The notes: generated by a model from the sequence alone, not told the origin. 64,000 nucleotides of DNA from an uncultured Draconibacterium sp. (GCF_963677565.1 NZ_OY781981.1:2720001-2784000), one strand, 5' to 3'; shown: positions 41,723 to 51,180, counted from the first letter of the stretch. Program-made: numbers and translations.

Positions 41723-42481
41723 TTATTTGCTACTTTTAATTGTTTGAAATTTAGCAAGTTGTTCATTCAGGTAAGGGATTCCGCACATAACTCCAAGTTT
41801 CCCTTCTGCTCCCGAAACAAGACCAACCAGGTACCCGTTTTTATCAATCACCGGCGATCCGCTTCTGCCGGCAGGATCAACGCTTTCTGTTAAGGTGTTG
41901 GTGTAATAATATGGCCCCATGTTCTTAAAAACCTGCATTTTAATAAGCGATGGGTTTTCAGAAGTTTGTTTAAATGCCCAACCGAGTGCGTAAACAACCT
42001 CTCCGTTGGAAACAGGACGAGATCTTATTTTTAACGGCGTAAAATCCGACTTTTCATTTGTTCTAAAAATAATCCAGTCACGGACTTTTAAGGTATTAAA
42101 CTGACCGGTTTCTTCATTCTTATCTCCATTCAGTAATTCGCCTAAATGAATTGCCTTTTCTGGTTTTCCTTTTGGGTATATTTGCCATTGCTTAAAATGG
42201 CTGCCAAGATTGATGCTGTTATTTGTTTCAGCCCTAAAAAGCATAAAGATATGTTTACACGTTACAGCAAATGTATCGGCACCGGTTTCTATAAGAAATG
42301 CATTGCCAAAATTTGTATAGGTTGAATCTGTAAATTCAACCTTATTTGTCATAACCAGTTCCGGCCAATCGTTCACCGGTTTTTCTACCCAGGTTTCTTT
42401 TGTTACAACCTCAGGTTCGTTTTTGCATGAGCAGAAACAAATAAGAACAAATAGTGCCTGAATAAAGGTTGATTTCAGCAT
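41723..42481 (-). CDS. Trypsin-like serine protease lipoprotein
   Basis: This 252-residue lipoprotein has a Cys-rich signal (FCSC near 16-19). It keeps a trypsin-like triad: H77 in AVTCKHIF, D135 in KVRDWIIF and S207 in AGRSGSPVIDKNGYLVGLVSG. The GNAFLIETG start and GLVSG end match trypsin-2-type peptidases. It is expected outside the cytoplasm, possibly as a regulated or substrate-limited protease. It sits in a run with a MotA/ExbB-like channel and an FtsX permease (gaps of 90 and 45 bases upstream). Confidence 0.82.
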   Translation of the reverse strand: MLKSTFIQALFVLICFCSCKNEPEVVTKETWVEKPVNDWPELVMTNKVEFTDSTYTNFGNAFLIETGADTFAVTCKHIFMLFRAETNNSINLGSHFKQWQIYPKGKPEKAIHLGELLNGDKNEETGQFNTLKVRDWIIFRTNEKSDFTPLKIRSRPVSNGEVVYALGWAFKQTSENPSLIKMQVFKNMGPYYYTNTLTESVDPAGRSGSPVIDKNGYLVGLVSGAEGKLGVMCGIPYLNEQLAKFQTIKSSK

Positions 42482-42571
42482 TCTTATTTTGTTTAAACAG
42501 GTTCAATATGTGGCTTTAGAATATGAGATGCGCCAAGCCGTATTACCCGCTTAACGCATTACATAGTTTAT

Positions 42572-42949
42572 TTAATTGTTTTTCTGTGGCTGGTAGTTTT
42601 TTTGCAGACTGATAAGCACAACAATTCCCAGTCGTGTTAAGGCAAACACAAGGATTCCGCACAACGGAGCAACCAATGCTATTTTAAGTCCGTCGGCAAA
42701 AACACTTGGCGCCACCTCGCCCATTGCCTGAACTTTATCGAAGATCATAATCAGTCCGAAAACGCGGCCTAAAAATCCCCAGGCAACTGCAAACCAACTT
42801 ATTTGTTTCATCAGCTCAATGGTCTTGTATTTTTCTCCTTTTGTTAAAAGGCCACGCACAAAGAGCCCTATTATTACCAAAAATGATAGTACAATAATGT
42901 AGGTAAATGCGGGGCCGCCTTCGTTAAGTTTGTCAATAATTGCATTCAT
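42572..42949 (-). CDS. MotA/TolQ/ExbB-family proton channel-like protein
   Basis: This 125-residue membrane protein has three hydrophobic helices (about 18-34, 52-70, 84-112). The GFLGRVFGLIMIFDKVQAMGEVAPSVFADGLKIALVAPLCGILVF region corresponds to the conserved TolQ/ExbB channel helices. It is short for ExbB (about 220) and lacks a large cytoplasmic loop. No ExbD/TolR partner is adjacent. Its role with the FtsX permease and the protease is unknown. Confidence 0.75.
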   Translation of the reverse strand: MNAIIDKLNEGGPAFTYIIVLSFLVIIGLFVRGLLTKGEKYKTIELMKQISWFAVAWGFLGRVFGLIMIFDKVQAMGEVAPSVFADGLKIALVAPLCGILVFALTRLGIVVLISLQKNYQPQKNN

Positions 42950-42994
42950 AATTTTTAAATTTAGTATTTATTTTGATTCTGATAAATTATTCTG

Positions 42995-45382
42995 TTATTC
43001 GTATCGCAGTGCCTCAAACGGATTTTTGTTTGCAGCCTTCCAACTGTTCCAGTTTACGGTTAACAAGGCAATTCCAAATACAATAATTCCTGCCAGTCCA
43101 AAAATCCACCAGCTCATATAAATTTTATAAGCAAAGCTTTGAAGCCATTTTTGCATGAGCAGGTAAGAAATTGGTATTGAAAGTAGATAGGCAAACGACA
43201 CCCACTTTACAAACTTTGAATTTAGGAGCATTAAAATTTCAAATGTATTGGCTCCGTTGACTTTTCGGATGCCTATTTCTTTTGTCCGGCTTTTTGTCAA
43301 AATTGTCGACAGATTTACTATCCCCATAATTGAAATCAAAAGACTGATGAGTGTGAATAATTCAATGAGGTTATTTATTTGCTGGTCTTTGCTGTAAAGT
43401 TTGGCTATTCTGTTATCGAGGAATTGCGTGTCGAAAAGAACCTCGGGATAAAGCTCGTTCCACGTTTTTTTAATCGACTGTACAGTCGTCGTGAGGTTGC
43501 CTCCATTCAGTTTGATATTCAGGTATTTCATCCTTTCGTTTTCGAGGTAAAGTACCATGGGGTCTGTCGGATTGTGCAGGGAATTGAACCGGGCATTTTT
43601 CAATACGCCAACAACTTCGGTACCTGCCACTTTTTGTCCGATCATATCCCCGGAAAATCCGCAGAAATCGATAAATGCCTCGTTGATAATTACCGAGTGA
43701 AAGCTACTGTCGTTAAATGTTTCAGCGAAATTTCGTCCTTCTTTTAGCTCTAAACCAAGCGTTGGAATATAATTGTAATCGATGCCCATTGTTTTAACGA
43801 TCTTCGTTACCGTTTCTCCGGCTCGTTGTATCTGAAAGTGGCTGGTTCCCATCACATCTCCAGGAATATTCGTTGATGAAGCCGCATCAACAACATTGGG
43901 ATTGTTTCGAAGTTCGTTTAAAAATGGATTGATGCTGTATCCGGTTCCCGACAGGTTGCTTAAGTCCACAATCAGCACATTATCTTTATTGAAACCCATG
44001 TCGCTTTTAAGCAGGAAATTGATTTGTCGAGTAATGCCAATCATCGAAATAATCAGGATTGTTGACAGGGTATATTGTATAACAGTTGAGGAAACTCCAA
44101 ACCGGTAATTTGCAGAGCCAAATAGTTTAAGCGACGAAGGTTTGAGCATTTTTATTCCTTCTTTTCGGAATTGATTTAAAAACGAAATGGACGATGCAAT
44201 TACCACTAGGACGATTAAAAGAATTGCTGAAAGTTTTAAAACCGTTAGTGTGTTGAAAATTGCGCTATTGATATTCGTAAGCGAGACTAAGGCATATAAA
44301 CTCAGTAAATAAATTAAATACGCGAGCAGCATCGAACTAAAAATGAAAAAGAAAGAATTCGCCGTAAATTGCTTGAAAAGAACAACGTGAGAGGCTCCAA
44401 GTATTTTATTGATCCCTATTTTTTTCGATTGTACAATGTTTTGGGAGAACAGCAGATTGGCATAATTTAATACGGCAACAGAGAGGATAAACACGCCAAT
44501 CATAATCAGTAAATAAATGTATGTTTTGTTCCCTTTCGCATAGTCGTAATCCATGTGGCGCGAAAAATGTAGGCCTCTTAAAGGAACCGCGATTGGTTTG
44601 AATTTTGCGTTGATGGCTTTACCAAAATCTGCCATGTATTTATCGTAAAATGAATCAAAGTTGTCGGTTATCGATTCAATGCTTGTTTTAGGTTTCAAAA
44701 GGATAAACAGAAAGGTGGACGGCATCCAGTAACCTTCCGAAATTTGAACGGGGGAAATACCTTCCAGATTACTCCATCTGTCGACGAGCGAAAACAACAC
44801 ATTTAATTTGTGGTGCGCATTTTCGGGAGAATCTTTTACAACTCCAACAATTGTCAAAGGTTTTCCATCCCTCAACAACGATTTGCCTACCGGATTTGTG
44901 TTACCGAAAATCTTCGTGGAAAGACTTTCGTTAATAACCAGTTCGTTGGGATTTTGGAAAATATTATTCTGGTCGCCGTAAATAAAATCAAGCGTGAAAA
45001 TATTAAAAATAGCTTCGTCGGCAGAATAGGCTTCTTCAACCAGGTATTGTTGATGATTGTATTCGAGTGCTGTTTGTTGGCGGATTGGAATCAGTCTTGT
45101 AAATGCTTCCACCGATGGGAAATGATCTTTTAATCCTGGCCCCATCAGCGGACCCAGAATTGCGTGATTCGCCGTATTTTCTGCAGCAATAATAGCAGCA
45201 CTGATACGGTAAATCCGTTTTGCCTTTTTGTGTTGTTTGTCGTAGCTTAACTCAAATGAAACATAGGAATAAATGTAAAAAGTTGAGACAAGTGCGATAG
45301 CCAAACCTAAAATACTCAGCATCGAGGTTCTGTCTCTGCCAAACAGGTTTTTAAGTGCCAGTTTTAAAATAATCCGATTCAT
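42995..45382 (-). CDS. FtsX/MacB-type ABC transporter permease
   Basis: This 795-residue protein has the same two-block layout as the permease at 7641-10064: an N-terminal helix with FGRDRTSMLSILGLAIALVSTFYIYSY and SYDKQHKKAKRIYR, a periplasmic domain, and FtsX core helices (IKKWNELYPE region before the final LSTILTKSRTKEIGIRKVNGA). Divergent from it, with a gap of about 220 bases, is a LytS/LytTR pair. FtsX permeases are often controlled by such systems in Bacteroidota (inferred from recurring context). No ATPase is adjacent. Confidence 0.85.
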   Translation of the reverse strand: MNRIILKLALKNLFGRDRTSMLSILGLAIALVSTFYIYSYVSFELSYDKQHKKAKRIYRISAAIIAAENTANHAILGPLMGPGLKDHFPSVEAFTRLIPIRQQTALEYNHQQYLVEEAYSADEAIFNIFTLDFIYGDQNNIFQNPNELVINESLSTKIFGNTNPVGKSLLRDGKPLTIVGVVKDSPENAHHKLNVLFSLVDRWSNLEGISPVQISEGYWMPSTFLFILLKPKTSIESITDNFDSFYDKYMADFGKAINAKFKPIAVPLRGLHFSRHMDYDYAKGNKTYIYLLIMIGVFILSVAVLNYANLLFSQNIVQSKKIGINKILGASHVVLFKQFTANSFFFIFSSMLLAYLIYLLSLYALVSLTNINSAIFNTLTVLKLSAILLIVLVVIASSISFLNQFRKEGIKMLKPSSLKLFGSANYRFGVSSTVIQYTLSTILIISMIGITRQINFLLKSDMGFNKDNVLIVDLSNLSGTGYSINPFLNELRNNPNVVDAASSTNIPGDVMGTSHFQIQRAGETVTKIVKTMGIDYNYIPTLGLELKEGRNFAETFNDSSFHSVIINEAFIDFCGFSGDMIGQKVAGTEVVGVLKNARFNSLHNPTDPMVLYLENERMKYLNIKLNGGNLTTTVQSIKKTWNELYPEVLFDTQFLDNRIAKLYSKDQQINNLIELFTLISLLISIMGIVNLSTILTKSRTKEIGIRKVNGANTFEILMLLNSKFVKWVSFAYLLSIPISYLLMQKWLQSFAYKIYMSWWIFGLAGIIVFGIALLTVNWNSWKAANKNPFEALRYE

Positions 45383-45602
45383 TGTTTCTTGTTCGGTCTT
45401 TTTTATAAAAGTGTTGAACCAAATCTATAAACGAATTATGTTTGATTTAATTAATTGCGACAGATGAAGGATTACACGCCTTATTCTGCATAAACTGCGT
45501 TTTATACCGGTTTATTAATGAGAATTTGCAACAACGGGCGCTCAATCCGCAATTCATCGATAAAACAGCGGAAATACACCAAATTTGAGTAATATTGTTT
45601 TT

Positions 45603-46688
45603 ATGATTCAGATGAAAAGAATACCATTTAAAACGATCCTTTTCCACGCGCTGTTTTGGGTGGCGGTTTGGTTCTTCTTTTTTTATTTTTTTAGCTATAA
45701 TTCTGATAAAGTAGATTATGCGCTGTGGTTCTCGAGCGGATTATTGCCACTAACCATCGCCGTTACTTATTTTGTAAATTACCGTCTCATTCCACGTTAT
45801 TTGCTGGCCAAACGCTACTGGAAATTTGCGCTCTATAGTTTTTACACTTTCGTTTATATTTCCTACGTCATCTCGTTGCTTATATACACCTGCCTGATTT
45901 TGGTACTTAAATTTAACCTGAATGAGATGCCGCCAATGAGCAAAAACTTCTTCTTTGTTTTGCTGCTGGTTATTATCGTTGTTGGGGTAATTAGTTTTGT
46001 TAGCATCTTAAACCAGAGTTTTAAAACAGCTACTGCAAACAAAGAGTTGCAGAACAAAATACTGGAAACCCAGCTGCAGTTAAAAGACCAGGAATTAAAT
46101 TACCTGAAACGCCAGATTCATCCACACTTTTTATTCAATACCTTGAATACTATTTATGGATTTGCCCTGAAACAATCAAAACAAACGCCTGATATCATTC
46201 TGAAACTCTCTAACCTGCTCGATTATATTTTGTACCAGGTAAATAAACCGGTGGTGAGTTTGAAAGAAGAGGTATTACATATTCAGGAATACATTGAGTT
46301 GGAAAAGGTGCGTTTTCAGGACACGCTGAAAGTGGATTTCAAGGCGTCGGAGGTGAGTGAGGAAATTCAGGTGGCACCAATGTTGTTGATTCCGTTTGTT
46401 GAAAATGCCTTTAAACATGGTAATTTAGTAGACGGATTCTTGCAAATTAAAATTGAGGTAAGGATCGAAAATAGCTGTCTGGAATTTCAAATTGGAAATT
46501 CATTTATAGGGGAGGCGAATGAACACAAAAATGGAGGGCTGGGACTGTTGAATATCAGAAAACGGCTGGATTTGAATTACCCCAAAAATTACAAGCTTAC
46601 ACAAGAAATTAAAGAAAACTGGTACACGGCAAAACTTGTTATTTGCGATCTGGCAAAAACTGAACAATCAAAACCGGAAGATGACTAA
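45603..46688 (+). CDS. LytS/YehU-type sensor histidine kinase
   Basis: The kinase (about 361 residues from the ATG at 45603) has four membrane helices (about 12-145) and a HisKA_7TM/LytS type kinase domain: LKRQIHPHFLFNTLNTIYG (His-containing box), LIPFVENAFKHGN (N box) and GGLGLLNIRKRLDLNYP. This histidine kinase class pairs with LytTR response regulators. The start is uncertain: a TTG at 45585 and an ATG at 45612 are also in frame. Its end overlaps the LytTR start by 8 bases. Confidence 0.9.
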   Translation: MIQMKRIPFKTILFHALFWVAVWFFFFYFFSYNSDKVDYALWFSSGLLPLTIAVTYFVNYRLIPRYLLAKRYWKFALYSFYTFVYISYVISLLIYTCLILVLKFNLNEMPPMSKNFFFVLLLVIIVVGVISFVSILNQSFKTATANKELQNKILETQLQLKDQELNYLKRQIHPHFLFNTLNTIYGFALKQSKQTPDIILKLSNLLDYILYQVNKPVVSLKEEVLHIQEYIELEKVRFQDTLKVDFKASEVSEEIQVAPMLLIPFVENAFKHGNLVDGFLQIKIEVRIENSCLEFQIGNSFIGEANEHKNGGLGLLNIRKRLDLNYPKNYKLTQEIKENWYTAKLVICDLAKTEQSKPEDD

Positions 46689-47394
46689 AAAGATACGCTG
46701 CATAATAGTTGATGACGAGCCCATGGCGCGTGAAATTCTGGAGAGCCACCTCCGGAAGATCGAGTCCGTTGAAATTGTTGCTTTGTGCAAAAATGCCATT
46801 GAAGCTTTTAATGTGATAAGCAGTCAACCGGTAGACCTGGTTTTTCTCGATATAAACATGCCGGAGGTTTCAGGGCTGTCATTTGCCAAATCAATAAACA
46901 ATGCCGTGAAAGTAATTTTTACTACGGCTTATCGCGAGTATGCGGTGGATGGTTTTGATTTGCAGGCGGTTGATTATCTTTTGAAACCAATTTCGTTTGG
47001 TCGATTGATGCAAAGTATCAATAAATACTTCAGCGAAAACCAGTTGCATACTTTTGAAGAACCGGCTAGAATTGAGCCCGAAAAAAGTGAATCGGTTTTT
47101 GTGCGGGCAGAACGAAAGATGATTAAAATAAATTTTACCGAAATTCTTTACATTGAGAGCCTGTCCGATTATATCAAGATTCATTTAAATAATAAAGTAA
47201 TTGTTACCCGCGAAACGATTTCGAGCATTGAAGCCAAGTTGCCGCAACAGGATTTTCTGCGTGTGCACCGATCGTTTATTGTGGCAGTAAATGCGATTGA
47301 ATCGTTTACAGCCGAAATCATTGAAATTGGCAAAAAGCAAATTCCAGTAAGTCGTAGTTATAAAGATGGAGTCCTTAAAAAGCTTCAACTCTGA
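46681..47394 (+). CDS. LytTR family response regulator
   Basis: This 237-residue regulator has a receiver domain (CIIVDDEPMAREIL, phosphorylated Asp57 in LVFLDINMPEVSG, TTAYREYAVDGFDLQAVDYLLKPI) and a C-terminal LytTR DNA-binding domain (VFVRAERKMIKINFTEILYIESLSDYIKI, FLRVHRSFIVAVNAI). It overlaps the kinase gene by 8 bases, so translation is coupled. LytTR sites are often pairs of direct repeats upstream of membrane-protein genes; I could not pick one out with confidence in the divergent gap. Confidence 0.93.
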   Translation: MTKKIRCIIVDDEPMAREILESHLRKIESVEIVALCKNAIEAFNVISSQPVDLVFLDINMPEVSGLSFAKSINNAVKVIFTTAYREYAVDGFDLQAVDYLLKPISFGRLMQSINKYFSENQLHTFEEPARIEPEKSESVFVRAERKMIKINFTEILYIESLSDYIKIHLNNKVIVTRETISSIEAKLPQQDFLRVHRSFIVAVNAIESFTAEIIEIGKKQIPVSRSYKDGVLKKLQL

Positions 47395-47433
47395 ATTCCA
47401 TCCATTACTTTTTATTTGATATGTTGTATAATA

Positions 47434-47447
47434 TGACCAGGTAGTCA
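47434..47447 (+). promoter_or_regulatory. TetR operator 1
   Basis: TGACCAGGTAGTCA, a 14-base imperfect palindrome with TGAC/GTCA ends. It covers the -33 region relative to the -7 box at 47459. A near-identical site lies 33 bases downstream. Confidence 0.7.
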
Positions 47448-47458
47448 TTTATTATTTT

Positions 47459-47466
47459 TATATTTG
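47459..47466 (+). promoter_or_regulatory. -7 box of the TetR-ABC operon
   Basis: TATATTTG (TAnnTTTG), lying exactly between two operator copies, 20 bases before the ATG. This placement fits repression by blocking RNA polymerase. Confidence 0.6.
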
Positions 47467-47480
47467 TGACCGGATAGTCA
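47467..47480 (+). promoter_or_regulatory. TetR operator 2
   Basis: TGACCGGATAGTCA, matching operator 1 at 12 of 14 positions. It starts right after the -7 box and ends 5 bases before the ATG of the TetR gene. The TGACCNGNTAGTCA form is like known TetR sites of the TGACCGGT-type. Confidence 0.7.
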
Positions 47481-47485
47481 TAATT

Positions 47486-48145
47486 ATGCCAAAAGAAACA
47501 TTCATAAAACTAAAAGCAGAAAAGCAGCAGCAGATCAGAAATGCTTTTTTGAGAGAGTTCGCCATAAAGGCATACGATGACGCCTCTATTTCGATGGTGG
47601 TAAAACAGTTAGGAATTGCCAAAGGAAGTATTTACCAGTATTTCAACGATAAACTCGATTTGTTTATGTATTTGGTGGGTGAATCGGTGGCCGTAAAGAC
47701 CAGGTATACTGGTTCGTTAAAAAGAGAGAACTACGCTGACTTTTGGGCTTATTTTTCTGATTTGTACGAGTTCGGATTTCAGTTTGATGATGAAAATCCT
47801 TTGCAAAGTCATTTTTTGCATAACCTTACACAAAACCTCAATTCGCCTTCCATTAAACATTTGTACAACGACTTGCTTTCGCAGGTGGTAATCGGATTTG
47901 AAACAATGGCTAAATATGAGGTGCAAAACGGATTCTTCCGCAGCGATATTCCGATAAAAACGCAGGGATTCTTTTTATACAAACTGGGTGTCAGTATTCA
48001 GGAGCAGTTGGAAGTGATGGGCGTAATCAATACAAAAGAAAGTATAGAAAAGCAGCAACCGGTCTATTTTGGTAAAAAGGACGAATTGATGCAAGTAGTT
48101 GCTGATTATATAGAACTGGCCAGGCCGGCTTTTACTAAAAACTAA
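47486..48145 (+). CDS. TetR/AcrR family repressor
   Basis: This 219-residue regulator has an N-terminal HTH (IRNAFLREFAIKAYDDASISMVVKQLGIAKGSIYQYFNDKLDL) and an all-helical ligand domain. It controls the ABC operon that begins 4 bases after its stop, and it sits under two copies of a palindromic operator, so autorepression with ligand release is the likely mode. The inducer is unknown, though drugs or lipids are typical for such ABC loci. Confidence 0.93.
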   Translation: MPKETFIKLKAEKQQQIRNAFLREFAIKAYDDASISMVVKQLGIAKGSIYQYFNDKLDLFMYLVGESVAVKTRYTGSLKRENYADFWAYFSDLYEFGFQFDDENPLQSHFLHNLTQNLNSPSIKHLYNDLLSQVVIGFETMAKYEVQNGFFRSDIPIKTQGFFLYKLGVSIQEQLEVMGVINTKESIEKQQPVYFGKKDELMQVVADYIELARPAFTKN

Positions 48146-48149
48146 ACGA

Positions 48150-49004
48150 ATGATACAGGTTGAAAATTTAGTGTTTCAATACCCCGGAAATGATGACCCG
48201 ACATTAAAAGGTCTTGATTTTTCTATTGCGAAAGGCGAGATATTTGGTTTTCTCGGTCCTTCGGGAGCTGGAAAAAGTACTGCGCAAAAAGTGTTGTATA
48301 AAATTCTGGAAGGCTACAGAGGGGAGGTAAATATTGATGGGAAAAATCTTTCGGAGTGGAACAATTCGTATTTCGAACGTATTGGTGTTGGCTTTGAGTT
48401 GCCCAATCATTACCTGAAGTTAACAGGAAAAGAAAACTTGGAGCTGTTCGCTGCTTTTTACCCGAATGGTAAACAAAAAAACAGTGCGGAACTTTTCGAA
48501 ATGGTTGATCTGCTGGATGCGATGGACAAGCCGGTTGAAACTTATTCAAAAGGAATGAAAATGCGCCTGAATTTCATCCGAGCCATTCAGCACGATCCTG
48601 ATATTTTGTTTTTTGATGAGCCAACCACCGGCCTCGATCCGGTAAATGCACATAAAATAAAACAACACATTCTGGACCTGAAAAACCGTGGCAAAACCAT
48701 TTTTGTAACCACACACAGCATGGAGACCGCCGATGGTATTTGCGATCGTGTGTCGTTTATTGTTGATGGTAAACTCGTGCTCACCGATACGCCGCGCAAC
48801 CTGAAAAGCCGTTACGGAAAAGAAGCTGTTAAGGTTGATTTGAAAAGTGGCAAATCAGAAGAGTTTCCGCTGAAAGATCTTGGTGCAAATCCGAATTTTC
48901 TGGACTTTTTAAAAGAGGATGAGGTAAAGCGCATTCATACCCTTGAAGCTACTTTAGAGGAAGTTTTTATTCGTGTAACCGGAAAATCACTTGGCAATGA
49001 ATAG
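48150..49004 (+). CDS. ABC transporter ATP-binding protein
   Basis: This 284-residue ATPase has Walker A GPSGAGKST, a signature-like YSKGMKMRL (for LSGGQ), Walker B ILFFDEP and the switch His in TTHSMETADGI. It matches the drug/antibiotic efflux-type ATPases that pair with ABC-2 permeases. The gene overlaps the next permease by 8 bases (ATGAATAG), so its products are made together. A cytoplasmic energiser of the two small permeases downstream. Confidence 0.93.
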   Translation: MIQVENLVFQYPGNDDPTLKGLDFSIAKGEIFGFLGPSGAGKSTAQKVLYKILEGYRGEVNIDGKNLSEWNNSYFERIGVGFELPNHYLKLTGKENLELFAAFYPNGKQKNSAELFEMVDLLDAMDKPVETYSKGMKMRLNFIRAIQHDPDILFFDEPTTGLDPVNAHKIKQHILDLKNRGKTIFVTTHSMETADGICDRVSFIVDGKLVLTDTPRNLKSRYGKEAVKVDLKSGKSEEFPLKDLGANPNFLDFLKEDEVKRIHTLEATLEEVFIRVTGKSLGNE

Positions 49005-49695
49005 TCTTGGTCAGCAACTAAAATGGCAGTTTGTTTTGCTGCAAAAGAACAGCATTATTGCTGTCAGTTTCGCGGTAACGTTGATGTATGGTTTGGTACT
49101 GTATATTCTTCGCGATATCAACGGTTTGGATAAATTAGTGGTTGCACTTGTTTTGAACGATCCGTCGGTAATTGGCTACTTTTTTATTGCACTGGCTATT
49201 TACATCGAATTGAAACACCAGATTTTGCAGGCTATATTTGTAACACCGTTTAACCTGCATCATTTGCTGATTTCAAAAGTTATTTCCATTTCCCTGATTG
49301 GTGTGGTTTGCTCGCTGGGGCTGGCATTTTCAGTGAAAGGATACGATTTTAATATTGCTTTGTTTGCAGTAGGTTCACTTGCAATATCAATTCTTTCAGC
49401 CTTGCTGGGCTTGTACATGCTTACTTTTTCCGATGAGATCTTAAAATTTACCATGACCTCCATTCCCGTTTTTCTTGTATTTGTAAATCTGCCGCTCATT
49501 CAGTACCTCGGAGTTTTGGAGTTGGGCGTTGTGAAATATATTCTGCCTATTCAGGGAAGCCTAGATCTGATTGATTACGCCATTAGTGGCACTGCAGTTA
49601 ATTTTGTTTATGCTGTTGGTTCAATCGTGGTTTTTATCCCGTTTTTTTACTGGCTGGCATTTCGCAGGTTTTCAAGCAAAATAGTTCATCAATAA
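48997..49695 (+). CDS. ABC-2 type permease subunit 1
   Basis: This 232-residue protein has six hydrophobic segments with no long soluble loop, as in ABC-2 membrane subunits. The ATG at 48997 overlaps the ATPase stop; a TTG two codons earlier is less likely. It is followed by a second permease after 10 bases, so they probably form a heterodimer. Substrate is unknown, and export seems more likely given the TetR control. Confidence 0.82.
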   Translation: MNSLGQQLKWQFVLLQKNSIIAVSFAVTLMYGLVLYILRDINGLDKLVVALVLNDPSVIGYFFIALAIYIELKHQILQAIFVTPFNLHHLLISKVISISLIGVVCSLGLAFSVKGYDFNIALFAVGSLAISILSALLGLYMLTFSDEILKFTMTSIPVFLVFVNLPLIQYLGVLELGVVKYILPIQGSLDLIDYAISGTAVNFVYAVGSIVVFIPFFYWLAFRRFSSKIVHQ

Positions 49696-49705
49696 ACCAA
49701 ATGAG

Positions 49706-50416
49706 ATGAAGAAGATACTAAAGCTGGCTTTAACTGATTTTAAACTGATTTTTCGCGATCCTTCGCTGAAATCATTTTTAGTGCTGCCTGTAATTCTGTT
49801 TGCACTGATAATTTGGGCAGTGCCTCCATTGCTTGAAAAATACGCCTTTCTTGTTCCGTATATTTCCTTGTTTTTGGTGGTTGCCGTAATTGAAAACACG
49901 CAAATGTTTTGCTTTATAAATACGATGGTTTTAATCGATGAAAAAGAATCAGAAGTGGCTAAGGTTTATGGCGTTGTTCCCCTGAGCAAGTTCGAATACA
50001 TCGTTTCACGTTTCATGATTCCGTATCTGTTCACCGTTGCTTTAAACCTGGTTTTATTGTTCGTTCAAAACATTTGCGAGCTGTCGGTAATCTCAATACT
50101 GCTAATCTCGTTTTTGGCGGCACTGGTAGTGCCGGTTTATGCTTTGGCAGTTAATTCAGTGGTGCAAAACCGAATGCAGGGAATGGTTTATGTAAAGGCT
50201 TTCAATATGTTGGTGTTGATACCGATTGCAGCGTTTTTTGTACCCGAAAAGTTTGTGCATTTGTTTGGCATTTTCCCAACACACTGGGTATTTCAATCCA
50301 TCGATAAAGCCACACAAAACCTTTCAGTAAATTTATTTGCGGCCATAGGTTTTATCTTCTTTCTAACTTTATTGTGGTTGGTTTCGCGAATATTTATCCG
50401 TAAACATTTTGTGTAA
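49706..50416 (+). CDS. ABC-2 type permease subunit 2
   Basis: This 236-residue protein has six hydrophobic segments and an N-terminal cytoplasmic stretch FKLIFRDPSLKSFLVLPVILF (the RDP element is typical of ABC-2 permeases). It ends with a basic RIFIRKHF tail. With the previous permease and the ATPase it completes a plausible exporter. It is convergent with the NUDIX regulator, 11 bases apart, without a visible hairpin. Confidence 0.82.
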   Translation: MKKILKLALTDFKLIFRDPSLKSFLVLPVILFALIIWAVPPLLEKYAFLVPYISLFLVVAVIENTQMFCFINTMVLIDEKESEVAKVYGVVPLSKFEYIVSRFMIPYLFTVALNLVLLFVQNICELSVISILLISFLAALVVPVYALAVNSVVQNRMQGMVYVKAFNMLVLIPIAAFFVPEKFVHLFGIFPTHWVFQSIDKATQNLSVNLFAAIGFIFFLTLLWLVSRIFIRKHFV

Positions 50417-50427
50417 ATCGGAATTAA

Positions 50428-51180
50428 CTACCAGCTACCGCTTAATCCATCCTCAAGGGCTTTTTGGTAGCTTTCCATATTGAATTCGTACAAGTAAGGA
50501 GCTTTATGTGCGCCACCCGTTTTTCGCTCGTTTAGTTTGTTCAGGATTTTATACGAAAGTATTTTTCGCTGAAAATTGCGTCGGTCGAGTTCGTGTCCTA
50601 ATATTGTTTCGTACAACTTTTGTAGCTGCGGCATTGTGAATTTCTTTGGCAATAGCTTTAATCCAATCGGTTGCTGATTGAGTTGTAGTCGCAAGGTCCT
50701 CAATGCTTTGTCAATAATATCTTTGTGATCAAGAAACATATCTATATTCGCAAGTGGACTTATCCACTGACAGCTTTCTGAGAGCGCGTCTGGTTGTGGA
50801 TCTACTTCCGAGAATTCAACCAGGGCATAAAATCCTACAGAAATGAAACGCTTTTTGAAGAAAGCAACAACTTCAGGAGATTCGTTTTTTTCGAAATCGG
50901 GATCTCTTTTTACTCCTTTTCCCCTGTTCGGATCACTAAAAACTTTAAACTGTCGCAAAAAAATGTTATCAAGCCCGGTACGCTCTTTAAGTGTTCTTTC
51001 CGCTGCTTGTTCCAATGTTTCTTCGTGTTTCATAAAACCTCCCGGTAAAGCGTATGTATCTGATCGTTTTAACCGAAGCATTAGAACCTTTAATTCGTCA
51101 TCATGAAATCCGAAAATTACACAATCCAAAGAGATGTGATCGAGCAGGTCTGAAGTGATGATATGATGTTTAGCCGTCAA
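50428..51180 (-). CDS. NUDIX-domain transcriptional regulator (NrtR/AraR-type)
   Basis: This 250-residue protein has a NUDIX fold (about 10-150) with a degraded box (GGFMKHEETLEQAAERTLKERTG, where RExxEExG is not kept), followed by a winged HTH (about 175-235; FTMPQLQKLYETILGHELDRRNFQRKILSYKIL). A NUDIX domain that lost catalysis fused to wHTH is the NrtR/AraR regulator type. It senses a sugar-phosphate or ADP-ribose-like ligand. It is divergent from a sugar porter and a kinase, its probable targets, and may bind the palindrome at 51394-51412. Confidence 0.9.
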   Translation of the reverse strand: MTAKHHIITSDLLDHISLDCVIFGFHDDELKVLMLRLKRSDTYALPGGFMKHEETLEQAAERTLKERTGLDNIFLRQFKVFSDPNRGKGVKRDPDFEKNESPEVVAFFKKRFISVGFYALVEFSEVDPQPDALSESCQWISPLANIDMFLDHKDIIDKALRTLRLQLNQQPIGLKLLPKKFTMPQLQKLYETILGHELDRRNFQRKILSYKILNKLNERKTGGAHKAPYLYEFNMESYQKALEDGLSGSW

